A stretch of DNA of 64,000 nt from Panopea generosa (GCA_029582155.1 CM055899.1:82181556-82245555), one strand, 5' to 3'; counted from the first letter of the stretch, positions 1 to 11,070 are shown. Made by a program: numbers and translations. Notes: generated from the letters alone by a model not told the origin.

Positions 1-668
1 ACATGTTATCTAACTTACGCACAACATGATATACAACCTACGCACAACATCGTATCGAACATAAACACAACATAGTATCTAACCTACGCACAACATGATA
101 TCTAACCTATACACAACATGGTATCTAACCTACGCACAACATTGTATCTAACCTACATAAAACATGGTATCTAACCTACGCACAATATTGTATCTAACCT
201 ACACACAACATGGTATATAACCTATGCACATTATTGTATCTAACCTATACACATCATGATATCTAATCTACACACAACATGGTATCTAGCCTACACACAA
301 AATGGTATCTAACCTACACACTTCGTTATATCCAACCTACACATAGCATGGCACCTAACCTACTCACAACATGGTTTATAACCTATACATATCACGATAT
401 GTAACCTACATGCATCAAATATCTGACCTACACACAACATGGTATCTAACCTACACACAACATGGTATATAACCTTTACACAACATGGTATCTAACCTAT
501 ACACAACATGATATATAACCTACACCAAACATGGTATCTAACCTACACACATCGTGGTATACAAATTACTCATAACATGGTATCTAACCTACACGCAGCA
601 GGATATCTAACCTACACAAAACATGGCGTATAACCTACGCACAACATGATATCTTACCTACACACATC
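1..668. repeat. 23-bp minisatellite, about 29 copies
   Basis: Tandem units of about 23 bp with the pattern ACATGGTATCTAACC followed by TACACACA. Units diverge by point changes and small indels. The array is cut by the left edge of the window, so its true length is unknown. It ends near 668, where unique AT-rich sequence begins. No coding potential is apparent. Confidence 0.9.
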
Positions 669-1356
669 ATCATCACAATATATGCACGCATTATTTTATT
701 TAAATCGTATTCAGGCATATTACCCTATAATATATGATGTTTTATGTATTTAGATCTATTTGAACTATATAGATTGAACAGATACGTTAAACGTGTTTAC
801 ATTTAATTTTATTTCATGTGTAATACTAGCAATCAATAAAATAATAAAAAACAATGTTTACCTTTTGCCATGTGAAACGACTGCATTTGTAGAATTAACA
901 AACACATTAAGATCGATACGTTGTGCAACACGGGATTATTTACATTAAGGACGAATGCAATAAACGTGGTTATATAGGTCAGTTGGTTGGGTAATTGCTA
1001 TCGTACAAAAGTCAGTAAATTTGACCTAGAGTAAAATGTAGTTTACATTAATTATGAATACCAATGTGTTGTTAACAGTTATAATGCTACAGTTTTTTTT
1101 GCAGATGGTTCCAGTGGGCGGTGATATTATTATGTTCAGAGGACATATATGTAGTCATGTATGTATCGGTTTTGAAAAATGAAAACGATATGATCTATTT
1201 TATTATACAATATTTTAATCATAGCATAGGTTTTTCTTCTACATATTTACCCTGAACTCAAGTAACCATCTAAACGATTTGTGTTAAAACAAATTAAGCA
1301 CGTATTTGATGTACCTAAAATATGTACACACTTACTACTTCTAGCATGATGCTTGA
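669..1356. other. AT-rich spacer without recognisable features
   Basis: About 690 bases between the minisatellite and the inverted-repeat element. I see no ORF, tRNA-like sequence or tandem repeat here. Confidence 0.5.
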
Positions 1357-2170
1357 GTATATTAGTAGTAGCAAATGAGACTTTCCACAGGTGGTTCCAG
1401 GTGGTTCTAGTCCTATATCCAGGTCAGTACCAGAGGTCATATCTAGGTCACATAGTGTTAGATTCGCGTGCTTTTATTGTTCAAGGATATTAGAACATTT
1501 CATCGTTTATATAAAGACTATGTTTTAGCATCGCAGTTGCCGCTGTATGATAACACACAGTTTCCCCTCGCTACCCATTTCGTTTTGTTTGATTATATCA
1601 ATAATAAGTACATATCCCATTTACCATATAAGGCTCAATCAGCCCTGCATCATCTTAGTCCCTGAAATTCCTCAATGTTGGATATCTAAGCATGTGTCTA
1701 AGCTATATCATACTCATCCTACATTGCGGCGCTCTGATCGGTTAACAATCCTAAGGTCACACTGAAGGTGACTTGAAGTCAGTTTGTCTATCTATCTGTT
1801 TGTATAATAATACAGTTTAAACAAAAAACAACACTAACCCGTAAAAAACGTTAATATTTATCACCGACGTTTCGGCTTATCGCCTTTATCTGTCTACAAA
1901 ATATGAGATGTGTCAACAAAGTGTGATGTATCTAATGATCACTTTTATGTTTAAGTTTGCATTATAGAGTGAGAATTTAGGTTTGAATTTTTATGTCTAT
2001 CGTACACTAGTGCTCCTTAATAATGTAATAATTAGCTATGTCTTTAATTTCATTATAAACGCGCCAAAAACCCAAGTCAGTGAATAAAATTAAATACTTA
2101 TAACTAATCTCACTTTGTTTGAATAACCTACTTACTCATCACGATGGAAACCTTGTCAAAATGTTTTAAA
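1357..2170 (+). repeat. Left inverted repeat of the two-ORF element
   Basis: The reverse complement of 4640-5722 aligns to this block from AGTATATTAGTAGTAGCAAA inward to CATCACGATGGAAACCTTGT, with scattered mismatches and indels. It contains the segment GACGTTTCGGCTTATCGCC near 1866, present in the other arm near 4930. Short ORFs inside it are by-products of the repeat. Confidence 0.85.
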
Positions 2171-2688
2171 CTTTCACTGGGGTGTATTTACTTAGGTATA
2201 TAATTATATTATTATACTCACATAACCTCTCAATGGTTACGCTGTGATTCAATTCATAACCGTTACAGTCTAATCAGTTCGACCCCGAGTTTGACCCGAG
2301 TTAATTTACTGTATCATGTTAACATAACCTATTAATTTTCGAAGCAGGATAAGAGTTCACCTTAAGATTATGATCTTTCCCGCTCGAGCCAAAATCACTG
2401 CCAACAGATACGGTCATCACAGTTGATTTACTTTGTCACAGTGACATATGAGACAGACACAAATTATTTTCCGCTCGTATCAACAATGAGCAACACATGC
2501 TCTATTTACAGTGTACACTACCATTAGTTATGGTGTCCTTAAACAGCCACTTGAAATCGCGCATATTTGTTTGTTATGATCCAGTGGTTTAAACTAATGT
2601 AATATGTTGGGTTGTGTCAGATAATTTCTTAAAATTATTTCCAAATCAATACTCCTGCTTTTATGTTAAAACACAGGAATTCGAAATC

Positions 2689-2696
2689 TATATAAA
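2689..2696 (+). promoter_or_regulatory. TATA box upstream of the first ORF of the two-ORF element
   Basis: TATATAAA lies about 73 bases before the ATG at 2769, a normal distance for a TATA box with a short leader. It is the only strong TATA consensus placed like this in the element. Confidence 0.5.
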
Positions 2697-2768
2697 GGAT
2701 TTGAAAGATCATGATGCTTCATTCTTACAAGAACCTGTATTGTTCACGTTGCAGTTTGTAAGCGAATC

Positions 2769-3143
2769 ATGAATTCCAAATTGTATGATCCTAAGCAGTG
2801 GGTAGATAACTTTCAGCCCAAACCATCAACATTTCCATCAGTAAGAAACCACACCAATATAGAATTAACATCACCAATTCAAAGTGTCGTACAACGAGCA
2901 AAGTCGGAGTTAGAACGTATAAATATGCAGAAAACAACAAAACCTGTCATAGAAGCAGCCAACACTCTGAAGGAAAAGGTGACAGTAAAACGTCTCTGCA
3001 AGAAAAAATCTTACAAAAAGAAGAAAACCAGGAGTATTTTAGCACAGAAAGAAAACAAACAAGTCGCAAACAAACCAGTTTCAAATAAAGCTGTTAAGCA
3101 AAAGAATCCAAAACCACCAGCACTTAACGACATATTTGGATAA
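2769..3143 (+). CDS. Small basic protein, first ORF of the two-ORF element (unknown function)
   Basis: A 124-residue reading frame from an ATG behind a TATA box. The N-terminus has a LYDPKQW motif. The middle is amphipathic, and residues about 79-92 form a strongly basic run (KRLCKKKSYKKKKTR) that could be a nuclear-localisation or nucleic-acid-binding segment. The C-terminus is Lys/Pro-rich. No conserved enzymatic domain is recognisable. Small basic proteins with a similar start occur, as I recall, in Polinton-like elements, but this is memory and not a search. Treated as part of a fossil element. Confidence 0.45.
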   Translation: MNSKLYDPKQWVDNFQPKPSTFPSVRNHTNIELTSPIQSVVQRAKSELERINMQKTTKPVIEAANTLKEKVTVKRLCKKKSYKKKKTRSILAQKENKQVANKPVSNKAVKQKNPKPPALNDIFG

Positions 3144-3217
3144 TTTATCGTCTAAAAGTTGTAAAATAAAAACTCCAGACAAAATGGTTTCTTGTGACGT
3201 TTGCGGTAAAACATTCG

Positions 3218-3598
3218 ATGAATGTGGAAGAAACCGACGATCCAATGGATCGCATTGTGGACGAAGTATTTAAGCAGTACCAGCCGAGATACGAAGAAGT
3301 GTTAGCTTTAATGAATCGAGGAAACATATCAGAAGAAGAAGCACGAGACCGAATGTACAAAACAATGAAAAACGTTTATCGCAAAGCCCTTACTGAGGTA
3401 TTCATAGACACTGTTTTATGGATCAACTCGCTCAAGGACAATCCGCTTTTCCGGCCGATCAAGAATACAGTAGATCGCGTCATGAAAACTGAAGACTTTG
3501 ACACAGAAAATGCTTGGAAATATATCGTCAATAAAAGAAAATTTTTGTTTGAAGCAGTTCTTGATAATTACTGCCCACCAGAGCTTACGAATGAGTGA
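3218..3598 (+). CDS. Acidic, helix-rich protein, second ORF of the two-ORF element (unknown function)
   Basis: About 126 residues from the ATG at 3218. The sequence alternates acidic and hydrophobic residues as expected for an all-helical fold, with landmarks DPMDRIVDEVF, QYQPRYEEVL, YRKALTEVFIDTVLW and NKRKFLFEAVLDN. It resembles a helical domain I have seen in hypothetical proteins of cnidarian and molluscan virus-like elements, there often near zinc-finger motifs. It follows the first ORF on the same strand after about 75 bases, suggesting shared expression. Function unknown; no catalytic motif is visible. Confidence 0.45.
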   Translation: MNVEETDDPMDRIVDEVFKQYQPRYEEVLALMNRGNISEEEARDRMYKTMKNVYRKALTEVFIDTVLWINSLKDNPLFRPIKNTVDRVMKTEDFDTENAWKYIVNKRKFLFEAVLDNYCPPELTNE

Positions 3599-3708
3599 CA
3601 CATTGTGACAATATTAATAACATATTAACAGTATATGTTGATAACAATATGCCTAAGATAACAAATGGATGACACCATTCGAATTGTACAAACTACTTTT
3701 TGCACGCA

Positions 3709-3714
3709 ATAAAA
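3709..3714 (+). terminator. Polyadenylation signal AATAAA after the second ORF
   Basis: AATAAA about 110 bases past the stop of the second ORF at 3598, on the same strand. A second AATAAA lies near 3166, between the two ORFs. Either could end a transcript of the element. Confidence 0.4.
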
Positions 3715-3840
3715 TGTGCATTTTTGATGTGAAGATTATTTAGTTTTCATTATAAACCAAGGAAACACACATGTTTGTGCTTATTTATCATTCTACCGAA
3801 CTTCTCTTACTTTGACATTTAATAATTAGGGCAAAACTAT

Positions 3841-3964
3841 TTACTCTTTTCGCAGAGTAACACAAGAGCACTTACTCTTTTTGCAGAGTAACAAAAGCAT
3901 ACCTACTCTTTTAACAGAGTAACAAAAGAGCGCTTACCCATTTTTCAGAGTTATATTAGAGTAG
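3841..3964. repeat. Four tandem 31-bp units, each an inverted repeat
   Basis: Units start at 3841, 3872, 3903 and 3934, exactly 31 bp apart. The first two carry TTACTCT, a short loop and AGAGTAA, forming a 7-bp hairpin; the third keeps most of the stem and the fourth is more diverged. A fifth partial unit follows. The block sits inside the two-ORF element, past its coding part. Confidence 0.85.
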
Positions 3965-4639
3965 TTACTGTTTTGGACTAAATACAACTTTCTTGACATA
4001 TTATACTGAAACATAAAGGGCTATAATATACGGCCGCGGCAAGTCGTTAACGATAACACAGTGTTATTTTGATACTGTTATTGTGTTCTATTTTTTAATT
4101 GTTACTTAGAGCTCAATCAATTTCGGATCATATTGTATATTTTTAATTATTGACTGTGATTTGTAGTTTAAATCAGATTTATATTTTTTTTACTGTTGCT
4201 GTTTGTTACTTAGATCTCAATCATGTATATATTGTGATTTCTAGTTTGTTATAGTTTAATAAAATTCATAAAAATAAACATTGACTTGTTTTATGTTTCA
4301 TTCCGTTATCAATAAAAATCAATCTATATACACAGTGTTGCTCTCATAAACCGTGAACACATTTTCATGCTTGAACTTAAAACACATTTTCCATCCAAAA
4401 TGACAAAAGTACTGACCCAGAACTCCAAAATAAATTTCTCTTCAAAGTCTATAAAAGTACGATGTGAAAAATTGCGCGCCTATAACTATGTATTGAAATA
4501 AAGTTATCTGTCGTTTAAGGTGTCACTGACCGTTAAGTCAATAGGCTATGTAAACAAATCGATTACAAGCGGATAAGTTCAGTATAACCTTAGAAATTAG
4601 GACATATACATACACTCAAATGACGAATGTAAAGCTACA

Positions 4640-5722
4640 CCATTCCGACAAGGTTTCCAGCGTGATGACTAAGTAGATTATTCAAACAAAGTGAGATTAG
4701 TTATATGTATTTTATTTCATACACTGATCTGGGTTTTTGGCGCGTTTATAATCAAATCTAAGACATAGCTATGTATTACATTATTAAGGAGCACTAATGT
4801 ACGATAGACATAAGAAATTCAAACCTATATTTTCACATAGCAATTTAAACTTATACATAAAAGTAGTAATTTGATACATCACACTTTGTTGACACATCTC
4901 ATATTTCATAGACAGATAAAGGCGATAAGCCGAAACGTCGGTAATAAATATTAACTTACGTTTTTACGTGTTGGTGTATTATTATACAGACAGATAGACT
5001 TCCACTTAATTAAGATGATTAGATTATGATAAAACAAAAAATATATTTAGTTTATACCACCTGCAGTGTGACTTTAGGATTGTTAACCGATGAGAGCGCT
5101 GCAATGTTGGATGAGTATGATATAGCCCAGACACATGCTTACATATCTAACATTGAGACATTTCAGGGACTAAGATGATGTAGGGCTGATTGAGACTTAT
5201 ATGGTAAATGGGATATGTACTTATTACTGATATAATCAAACAAAACGAAATGGGTAGCGAGGGGAAACTGTGTGTTATCATACGGCGGCAACTGCGATGC
5301 TAAAATATAGTCTTTATATACACGATAAAATGTTGACCGAAGTGTAACCCGAACGAGCGCGGGGGGTAAAGTAATCGACCTTGAACCAATGATTGTCGCG
5401 CTAAATCGGATTGATATTGCGCCACTTACAATATCCTTGATCAATAAGAGCGCGCGAATCTAACATTATGTGACCTAGATATGACCTCGAGGCAATGACC
5501 TGGATTTTGGACTGGAACCGCTTTAAATAACAGTGACCTTGAAAATTGACTGTCGCGCTAAATCAGATTGATATTGCGCCACTTCCAATATCCTTGAACA
5601 ATAAAAGCGCGCGAATCTAACACTACCTAACCTAGATATGACCTCTGGTACTGACCTGGATCTAGGAATAGAACCACCTTGAACCACCTGTGGAAAGCCT
5701 CATTTGCTACTACTTATATTCT
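4640..5722 (-). repeat. Right inverted repeat of the two-ORF element
   Basis: Inverted partner of 1357-2170. It is longer because a GC-richer segment (GATTCGCGCGC with GTGGCGCAATATCAATC and TTTAGCGCGACA nearby) occurs twice here, at about 5395-5470 and 5540-5630, and only in shortened form in the left arm. Confidence 0.85.
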
Positions 5723-6384
5723 ACTGTCGCCCTGTGTTTGGTCGAGTTTTTTTAAGTGTTTATCCTTGTCGTTAAATCTTTATCGTTTCGGATAATTTTA
5801 CGCAAAAAAGTTTGTTATGGCGGCACCATCAACGCGAGCAAAATTTTAAAAAAAAGCTGAATAGCTTTTTTTACATGTAGATTATCATCTGCAGAAACTC
5901 AAACGCAGAAGAACATGTATGTATATTTACATGTCATGACATGTGTAAATGATTTTAAATGGACCAGTCTGCTAAAACATGTATACAATTCAAATATCTA
6001 CACTGCGTAGACCAAACTTTCAAAAGCTTCAAGACAGAAACAACCAAATTGTTTGACAAACTGAGGCAAACAAATAATCAATACAACACTGTAGTCTTTG
6101 TTTCATCTATTTTCATTCAATGTTGTATACATATATACTATATTTATAGTTGTATATTATAGGAGGTTGCTACCATCACTTACCAAATTAAAAAAAACAC
6201 ATTGAAACAGTACACTGGGGTACTTTTGTGGAAAATAAATTAAAAAAAAAAATCAACATAAATAAGGCTCGAACTCGCGACATTTGGGTTGACTGTTAAA
6301 ACCGTAACCACTACGCTATCTGAACAGACAGTGGTACAAACACTTAATATTGATATCTAGTTTATTTTAAAGTTTATGTAACGC
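5723..6384. other. Spacer with one unassigned short ORF and a tRNA-like segment
   Basis: An ATG-started frame of 67 codons at 5959-6162 reads MDQSAKTCIQFKYLHCVDQ and then becomes low-complexity. It matches nothing I recognise and may be chance. A tRNA-like minus-strand segment lies at 6262-6326 and is listed separately. The rest is AT-rich. Confidence 0.4.
6262..6326 (-). repeat. tRNA-derived SINE head or decayed tRNA, minus strand
   Basis: On the minus strand an A-box-like TAGCGTAGTGGTTACGG is followed after about 30 bases by a B-box-like GCGAGTTCGAGCC, the spacing of a Pol III internal promoter. The flanks do not form a clean acceptor stem, so I read it as a SINE head or pseudo-tRNA. Confidence 0.5.
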
Positions 6385-6483
6385 ATAAAGAAATTTTGAA
6401 TCGCCTCCTGGTGAATTTACTCATGGTATTGAAGGAACAGCGCGGGAACGGTATTTATTTATTGTTAGGAACTGCTTTTCTAT
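6385..6483. repeat. Left copy of the ~100-bp inverted repeat around the LINE fragment
   Basis: Its reverse complement matches 8743-8840 at about 85-90% by eye, with shared core CAATACCATGAGTA and CACCAGGAGGCGATTC. Confidence 0.75.
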
Positions 6484-7272
6484 AGAATTTATTTGTTTTC
6501 GAACACAAATATCGACTTGATAATAACCCGAATCCCAAATTTGCCACTTTTTTGAACCACTGTCTGGTAAATATATTCGTTTTATTGAAGAACCAAACCA
6601 CCATTGGTGTTATTAGTATCCTAAACCTGTTTTCTTTATTGAATTTGCCGGTCACGTGATCAATGGTGGACATTGTTATGTTTTCTTCTCGTCCGATAAA
6701 CTACGAACCTTATGAGCAATAAGTTGATGAAAATAATTATGTAATATTTTGGGATAAAAGTGAACATAAATACGTTTATGAAGCTGCTTTCTTATATTGC
6801 TGGTATAAAGTTGGGATGTTATTATAATGAAGAGTATGAATTTAAGTTAATATAAAATATGTATTGCTTCTTTTTTTACCAAAACATGCTTCTTAAAGCA
6901 CTTTTTTTATTTTTTTCTTAAATACACTTCGGTTAGGACGTTCTGGACTACCGCGAGAGAGCTGGGGGAAACAAGAGCAATGTAAATGTCATGCAATTCT
7001 GTGCTTGAAGATCGCATTTGTGTATTCGTCGGATATGTTTTTAATTTATCTTTCAACAATTACATGACCAGTTTGAAAACGTACTCTGACACCAACGATC
7101 TGCATTAGATATAAGTTTGCAGCGTTGTTGCAACTATTAATGTTAATGTCACTGTACCAATGTACATTGTGTCTTTTATCGTTACTCATTAATACACACT
7201 GGAATTTACAATGTCATCCTGCGATTGTACACACATACAGACACTTAATTAAGGGTAAAACATACACAGAAA

Positions 7273-8790
7273 ATGTAGACTAAATACATTGCATCTTTGA
7301 TATTTGCGATCACTTTCCTAACTTGGCTATCGGTCATATTGTTGTTATCAAGAGATGTACACCCAAACCCAGGCCCCATTGAACTACTTCCATATGATAC
7401 AAGCTCTTTCAGTAGAACTCATTCTACCTCATCTCATTGTAATTTCAAAGCTCTAGATTTTTCGAATAATTTGTCGTTAGTACACTACAACGCTCAGAGT
7501 ATAAAGCACAAGTTGGATATCATCTACTCCGAACTATATGGTTTTGATATACTTACTTTTACTGAAACATGGCTCGATGATTCTGTTTCAACTAATGATA
7601 TGGTGCTTCCTTCTTTTAACAAATCTGAAAGAAAAAAACGCATTGGAGACAACCACGGAGGGGTCATGTTGTTCATTAAAGACACAATACACTACAAACG
7701 TAGACACGATCTTAAAATCAACCCACTTGAATGTATATGGGTCGATATATTACTCAATAACAAACGTTTACTATTAGGAGTATTCTACAGACCTCCTAGC
7801 TCTAACTCTATTTACACCAATATAATAGAAGATTATATTAACCTTGCAGTCGATACTGGTATCAATGATATCATAATCACTGGTGACTTAAACTATAATA
7901 TGCTAAGTAATACTTCATCTACAAAAATAGATAATATATGTCAACAGCTAGGTTTATATCAGACTATTACCGAACCAACTCATTATACTGAGAACTCCCA
8001 ATCTTTTATTGATATTTTACTTTTAAGCAACAAAAACAGTTTGATAACATGTGGGGTAGCAGAACCTTTTTAAAACCAAGATATTAGATTTCACTGTACA
8101 ATATTTGGTGTTTTTAAATGAAACTAGTGAAATAAAGCGCAGTATTAGTGTTACAAAAAGATTATACAAAAAAGCCAAGAGATTCAATACAATTTATAGC
8201 TGGAAGAGGTTTATAAAATATAGAAATGACGTTGTCAAGCTTATACGCGAAACTAAAAAGATATACTACGAAAAGTTAGCTTCCAAACTAAATTCACCGT
8301 CACTTTTGCCAAAGGACTGATGGAAACATTAAAATCATTTATCAATTCATATGATAAAGCAGCTGTCCCTCCACAAAACGATAATTGAAACATTGTCTCT
8401 GACAACAATACCAAAGCAAACATATTAAATAATTTTTTCCAGGAACAGACAATTCTTAAGGATGACAATATTTTACCACCAATCATATTACCAAGTGATA
8501 ACAATGATATCTTATCAATTATTAGACTATCGCCTAACGATGTAAATAGTATCTTAAAAACACTGCCAACAGGCAAAGCCTTAGGTCCCGATGATATTAA
8601 CAGTTACGTCTTGCGTGAAATATCTAATGAATTATCGACGCCTTTATGCAACTTATTTAACGTTTGTCTGACCAAAAGTGTTTTCCCAAAAGTCTTGAAA
8701 GAAGCATTTGTATGCGCTGTTTATAAAAAGGGAGACATTTCCTTGGAAAAACAGTTCATACCAATAAATAAACACCGTTTCCGCGCTGTT
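7273..8790 (+). pseudogene. CR1/L2-type LINE polyprotein fragment: endonuclease plus start of reverse transcriptase
   Basis: An in-frame ATG at 7273 is followed at once by TAG; the frame then stays open to 8073. It encodes a hydrophobic leader ending in RDVHPNPGP (7351-7377), then an APE-type endonuclease with YNAQSI, TETWLDD, VFYRPPSS and GDLNYN. The terminal SDH motif of this domain is missing because the frame ends after VAEPF. A basic linker (8105-8320, KRLYKKAKR, YYEKLASKLNS) follows, then a frame change near 8320 and a stop near 8386. The finger region of reverse transcriptase runs from about 8395, including GKALGPDDINSYVL. The catalytic YxDD palm motif and 3' end are absent. Dead copy; the clade is judged from motif style only. 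Confidence 0.85.
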
Positions 8791-8840
8791 CATTCAATAC
8801 CATGAGTATATTCACCAGGAGGCGATTCAAAATTACTTTA
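8743..8840. repeat. Right copy of the ~100-bp inverted repeat around the LINE fragment
   Basis: Inverted partner of 6385-6483. The LINE reading frame runs into its inner edge and ends inside it. Confidence 0.75.
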
Positions 8841-9680
8841 ATTACTTTTATAAAAAATTAAAGAAGCCTACATGATAGTATCTATCATCGAAGACAAAAC
8901 AAGAGAATCAAAACAAAAAGAACAAAATTAAATGCATTATATAACATTTACCCATCAAGGCAATCTGTTTATTTACCATATACATCAATGGTGGTTTTAC
9001 GGCCGTCATATAAACGTTAAAGTGATTAAAATATATTGACCTATTCACATCTTTTTGTAAGTTTTATATATAAAATATCACTATTTACATAATCTAAAGC
9101 TTTTGCTTACAAATCACACAAATATATCTATATTCTTTGTTGTTCCTATTTCTAATTATCGCTGTTATTTAGTTTTAAACTATTTTTTTTATTTCGATTG
9201 TGAAACATTTTCTTGCAACTTACACAAACCAAACTCGAGGTCTTCCTTGGCAGTACCAGTTATCAGAACGGTGTTTTCGCTGTTCTGAACTTAGTTATTA
9301 TTATTGGGATTTGTTGTTGTTTTTTGTTGATGTTACAAAACAGGAATAAAAAAATAAATAATCGTTCAAACACGATATTAACAAGATGGGGAATTACTCG
9401 CTTATGTGAGAGATGGTGAAGGTATCAAGTATAGTGACTTAGATTAATTATGGTCTAGTCATTTAAAAGAAATTCTTAATTTATCATTAACATAGTTCTC
9501 CGTATTGTTTGAAGAACAATATATGTTTGAACAAAAGTTAAAATCATTAAATCGAGACAAGTTTTAACTTGAAATTCTAACAAGAAGTTTGACTTTTCAT
9601 AAATGATTTAAACAAAATCATTTGAAATAAAAACATTTCGCTTACCTTAAATTTATATCCCACGATTGTGTTTAATCATT
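8841..9680. other. AT-rich spacer; one short frame with a hydrophobic stretch
   Basis: No recognisable gene. A 68-codon frame at 9213-9419 contains one hydrophobic segment (VFAVLNLVIIIGICCCFLLM) followed by basic residues, which would fit a membrane anchor. It has no homologue I know and the surroundings are non-coding, so I do not call it a gene. Confidence 0.4.
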
Positions 9681-9689
9681 GAATACCAC

Positions 9690-9850
9690 TGTTTGCGCTC
9701 AATCTCTTATATACAGAATCGCTCATATGGGTTCGATCCTCTGCAACGTCGTGTCCTTGAGCAAGAGACATTTTCCGCACATGCTTAGTACTGTTTCTAC
9801 CCAGGAAGACTTCGAGCGCAATTTGCCAAAGTTGTACAAATTATACTTAT
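9690..9850 (+). repeat. tRNA-derived SINE, decayed
   Basis: A B-box-like GGGTTCGATCC at about 9728 is followed by the body GTGTCCTTGAGCAAGAGACA and CATGCTTAGTACTG, then CTACCCAGGAAGACTTCGAG. The same body recurs at about 21480-21560, 22240-22310 and, inverted, 36280-36350. The A-box half is poorly preserved. Confidence 0.7.
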
Positions 9851-10599
9851 CGCTCATATTTACACATAGTTTACTTAATATTTATTAAATATATGTGTAT
9901 GAAGTAGATATAATACTTATCCCACGATAATTTGTAGGAACTTTTCGGTCATTTTTGAGCTTTGTTATAGGTTTTATAATAGATTGAAAATCGTCCATAT
10001 AGACGGTACAATATGCGACTGAAAGCATTCATTAAATAGTGATTTTAACATTTGGATTGATGAACAATTTTCAAAAACCTCATTTTGAAGACAATCGATT
10101 CCAACTGCTTTTCGTAATTTAGCTTGAAAAATAACTTGTTTCTATTGATAAAGATTCGTTGATATTACCCTATATATGACACATATATCGTTTATGGAGA
10201 AATTCCAATAAGCTATAAGACCCCTGAGGATATATGATACTTTTTATATTACAAATGGTGCAATAAGTATATGGAAATTTGTACAAATAAATAAAACACA
10301 CAACCGTACTAACACACACGTACACAAACCCACATACAGACATGTACATGTACACGCGCGCAAACACAATTTTCATATGTTTAAACTCGTTATGTCAATG
10401 TCATATGATCAGAACAATCTTTCATAATATTCGTATTATTTGTGTGGAGAAGGTGATATACATACATGTATTTCAATAATAATTTAGTATTTTTGAAATA
10501 TTTCCAAATATATAAACCGTTAATGCTATTTATCTCGAAATAAGAACACGAAGACATATATTTGTTGTTCATTTTGACTTGCATAAGTGCAAATATTTA
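9851..10599. other. AT-rich spacer without recognisable features
   Basis: Contains a short (CA)-rich stretch near 10310-10370. No gene or repeat recognised. Confidence 0.5.
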
Positions 10600-10649
10600 A
10601 ACATACTTGGACTTTTCAAATAACGATATTTACACATGTTTGCGTATGC

Positions 10650-11070
10650 TGTAAGAAAATCATATCTGAGCAACTGGATGCAATCAGTACAGTTGCACGC
10701 TCTATCGTGGAATCCAGGACACCCATCATGGGCAGTGATTCTGATTATTTTCATCGGAAGAGGCAAATACTGAGAGTCATTGCTGGACATACCGTACCAT
10801 TCAGAAGAAAACGCCGACTATTGTTAAATCAACACAAACCTATCCCGAGACTACTTCGAGCATTCTAGTTGAGACATACAATACGAGTAGAAATCGGTAC
10901 ATTAGAAGAATGACATATGCTTCAGTTTATAAGGGAGAGGAATGTTTGCATTATGGTCATCTAAAAAAGAATAAAGACGAATTCATTCCATGCGTAAAAT
11001 GTAATAAGCCATTTAGCAGCAGATACAGTCTAATGTAATGAGACACGAGAGAAATAAACACTTTGAAGAA
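10650..11070 (+). mobile_element. Small virus-like (Polinton-like?) fossil fragment
   Basis: A plus-strand frame ending at 10868 carries the basic helical pattern FHRKRQILRVIAGHTVPF followed by RRKRRLLLNQHKPIPRLLRA, which resembles a short protein common in Polinton-like elements as I remember it. About 120 bases downstream lies a C2H2 zinc-finger-like stretch. The fragment is broken, with a few interruptions, and has no terminal repeats that I can see. Identification is tentative. Confidence 0.35.

Larger units (their letters stand above)
1357..5722. mobile_element. Virus-like element with long terminal inverted repeats and two ORFs; possibly Polinton-related
   Basis: Two inverted blocks of about 0.8 and 1.1 kb bracket a 2.5-kb centre that holds a TATA box, two short ORFs on the plus strand, a polyadenylation signal and a small hairpin array. 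Long inverted ends starting with AG and small basic or helical proteins suggest a Polinton/adintovirus-like element reduced to a few genes. No polymerase, integrase or major capsid gene is visible, so it is at best a non-autonomous relic. The arms differ at many positions and by internal duplication, so it is probably not recent. I found no convincing target-site duplication. The family assignment is inference from memory of similar ORFs; a different class of inverted-repeat transposon remains possible. Confidence 0.5.

Noticed and set aside
5163-5444. 93-codon minus-strand frame and its partner at 1468-1665
   Set aside because: Both are the same segment of the inverted repeats and show no protein signature beyond shared repeat sequence.
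1357-5722. Parvovirus-like genome with terminal hairpins
   Set aside because: Inverted ends of ~1 kb are too long and the ORFs show no NS1 helicase or VP motifs.
6455-6673. 72-codon minus-strand frame
   Set aside because: Overlaps the left inverted repeat of the LINE element and has no domain.
10170-10376. 68-codon minus-strand frame rich in Val/Tyr/Cys
   Set aside because: Arises from a CA-rich stretch and AT-rich DNA; no domain.
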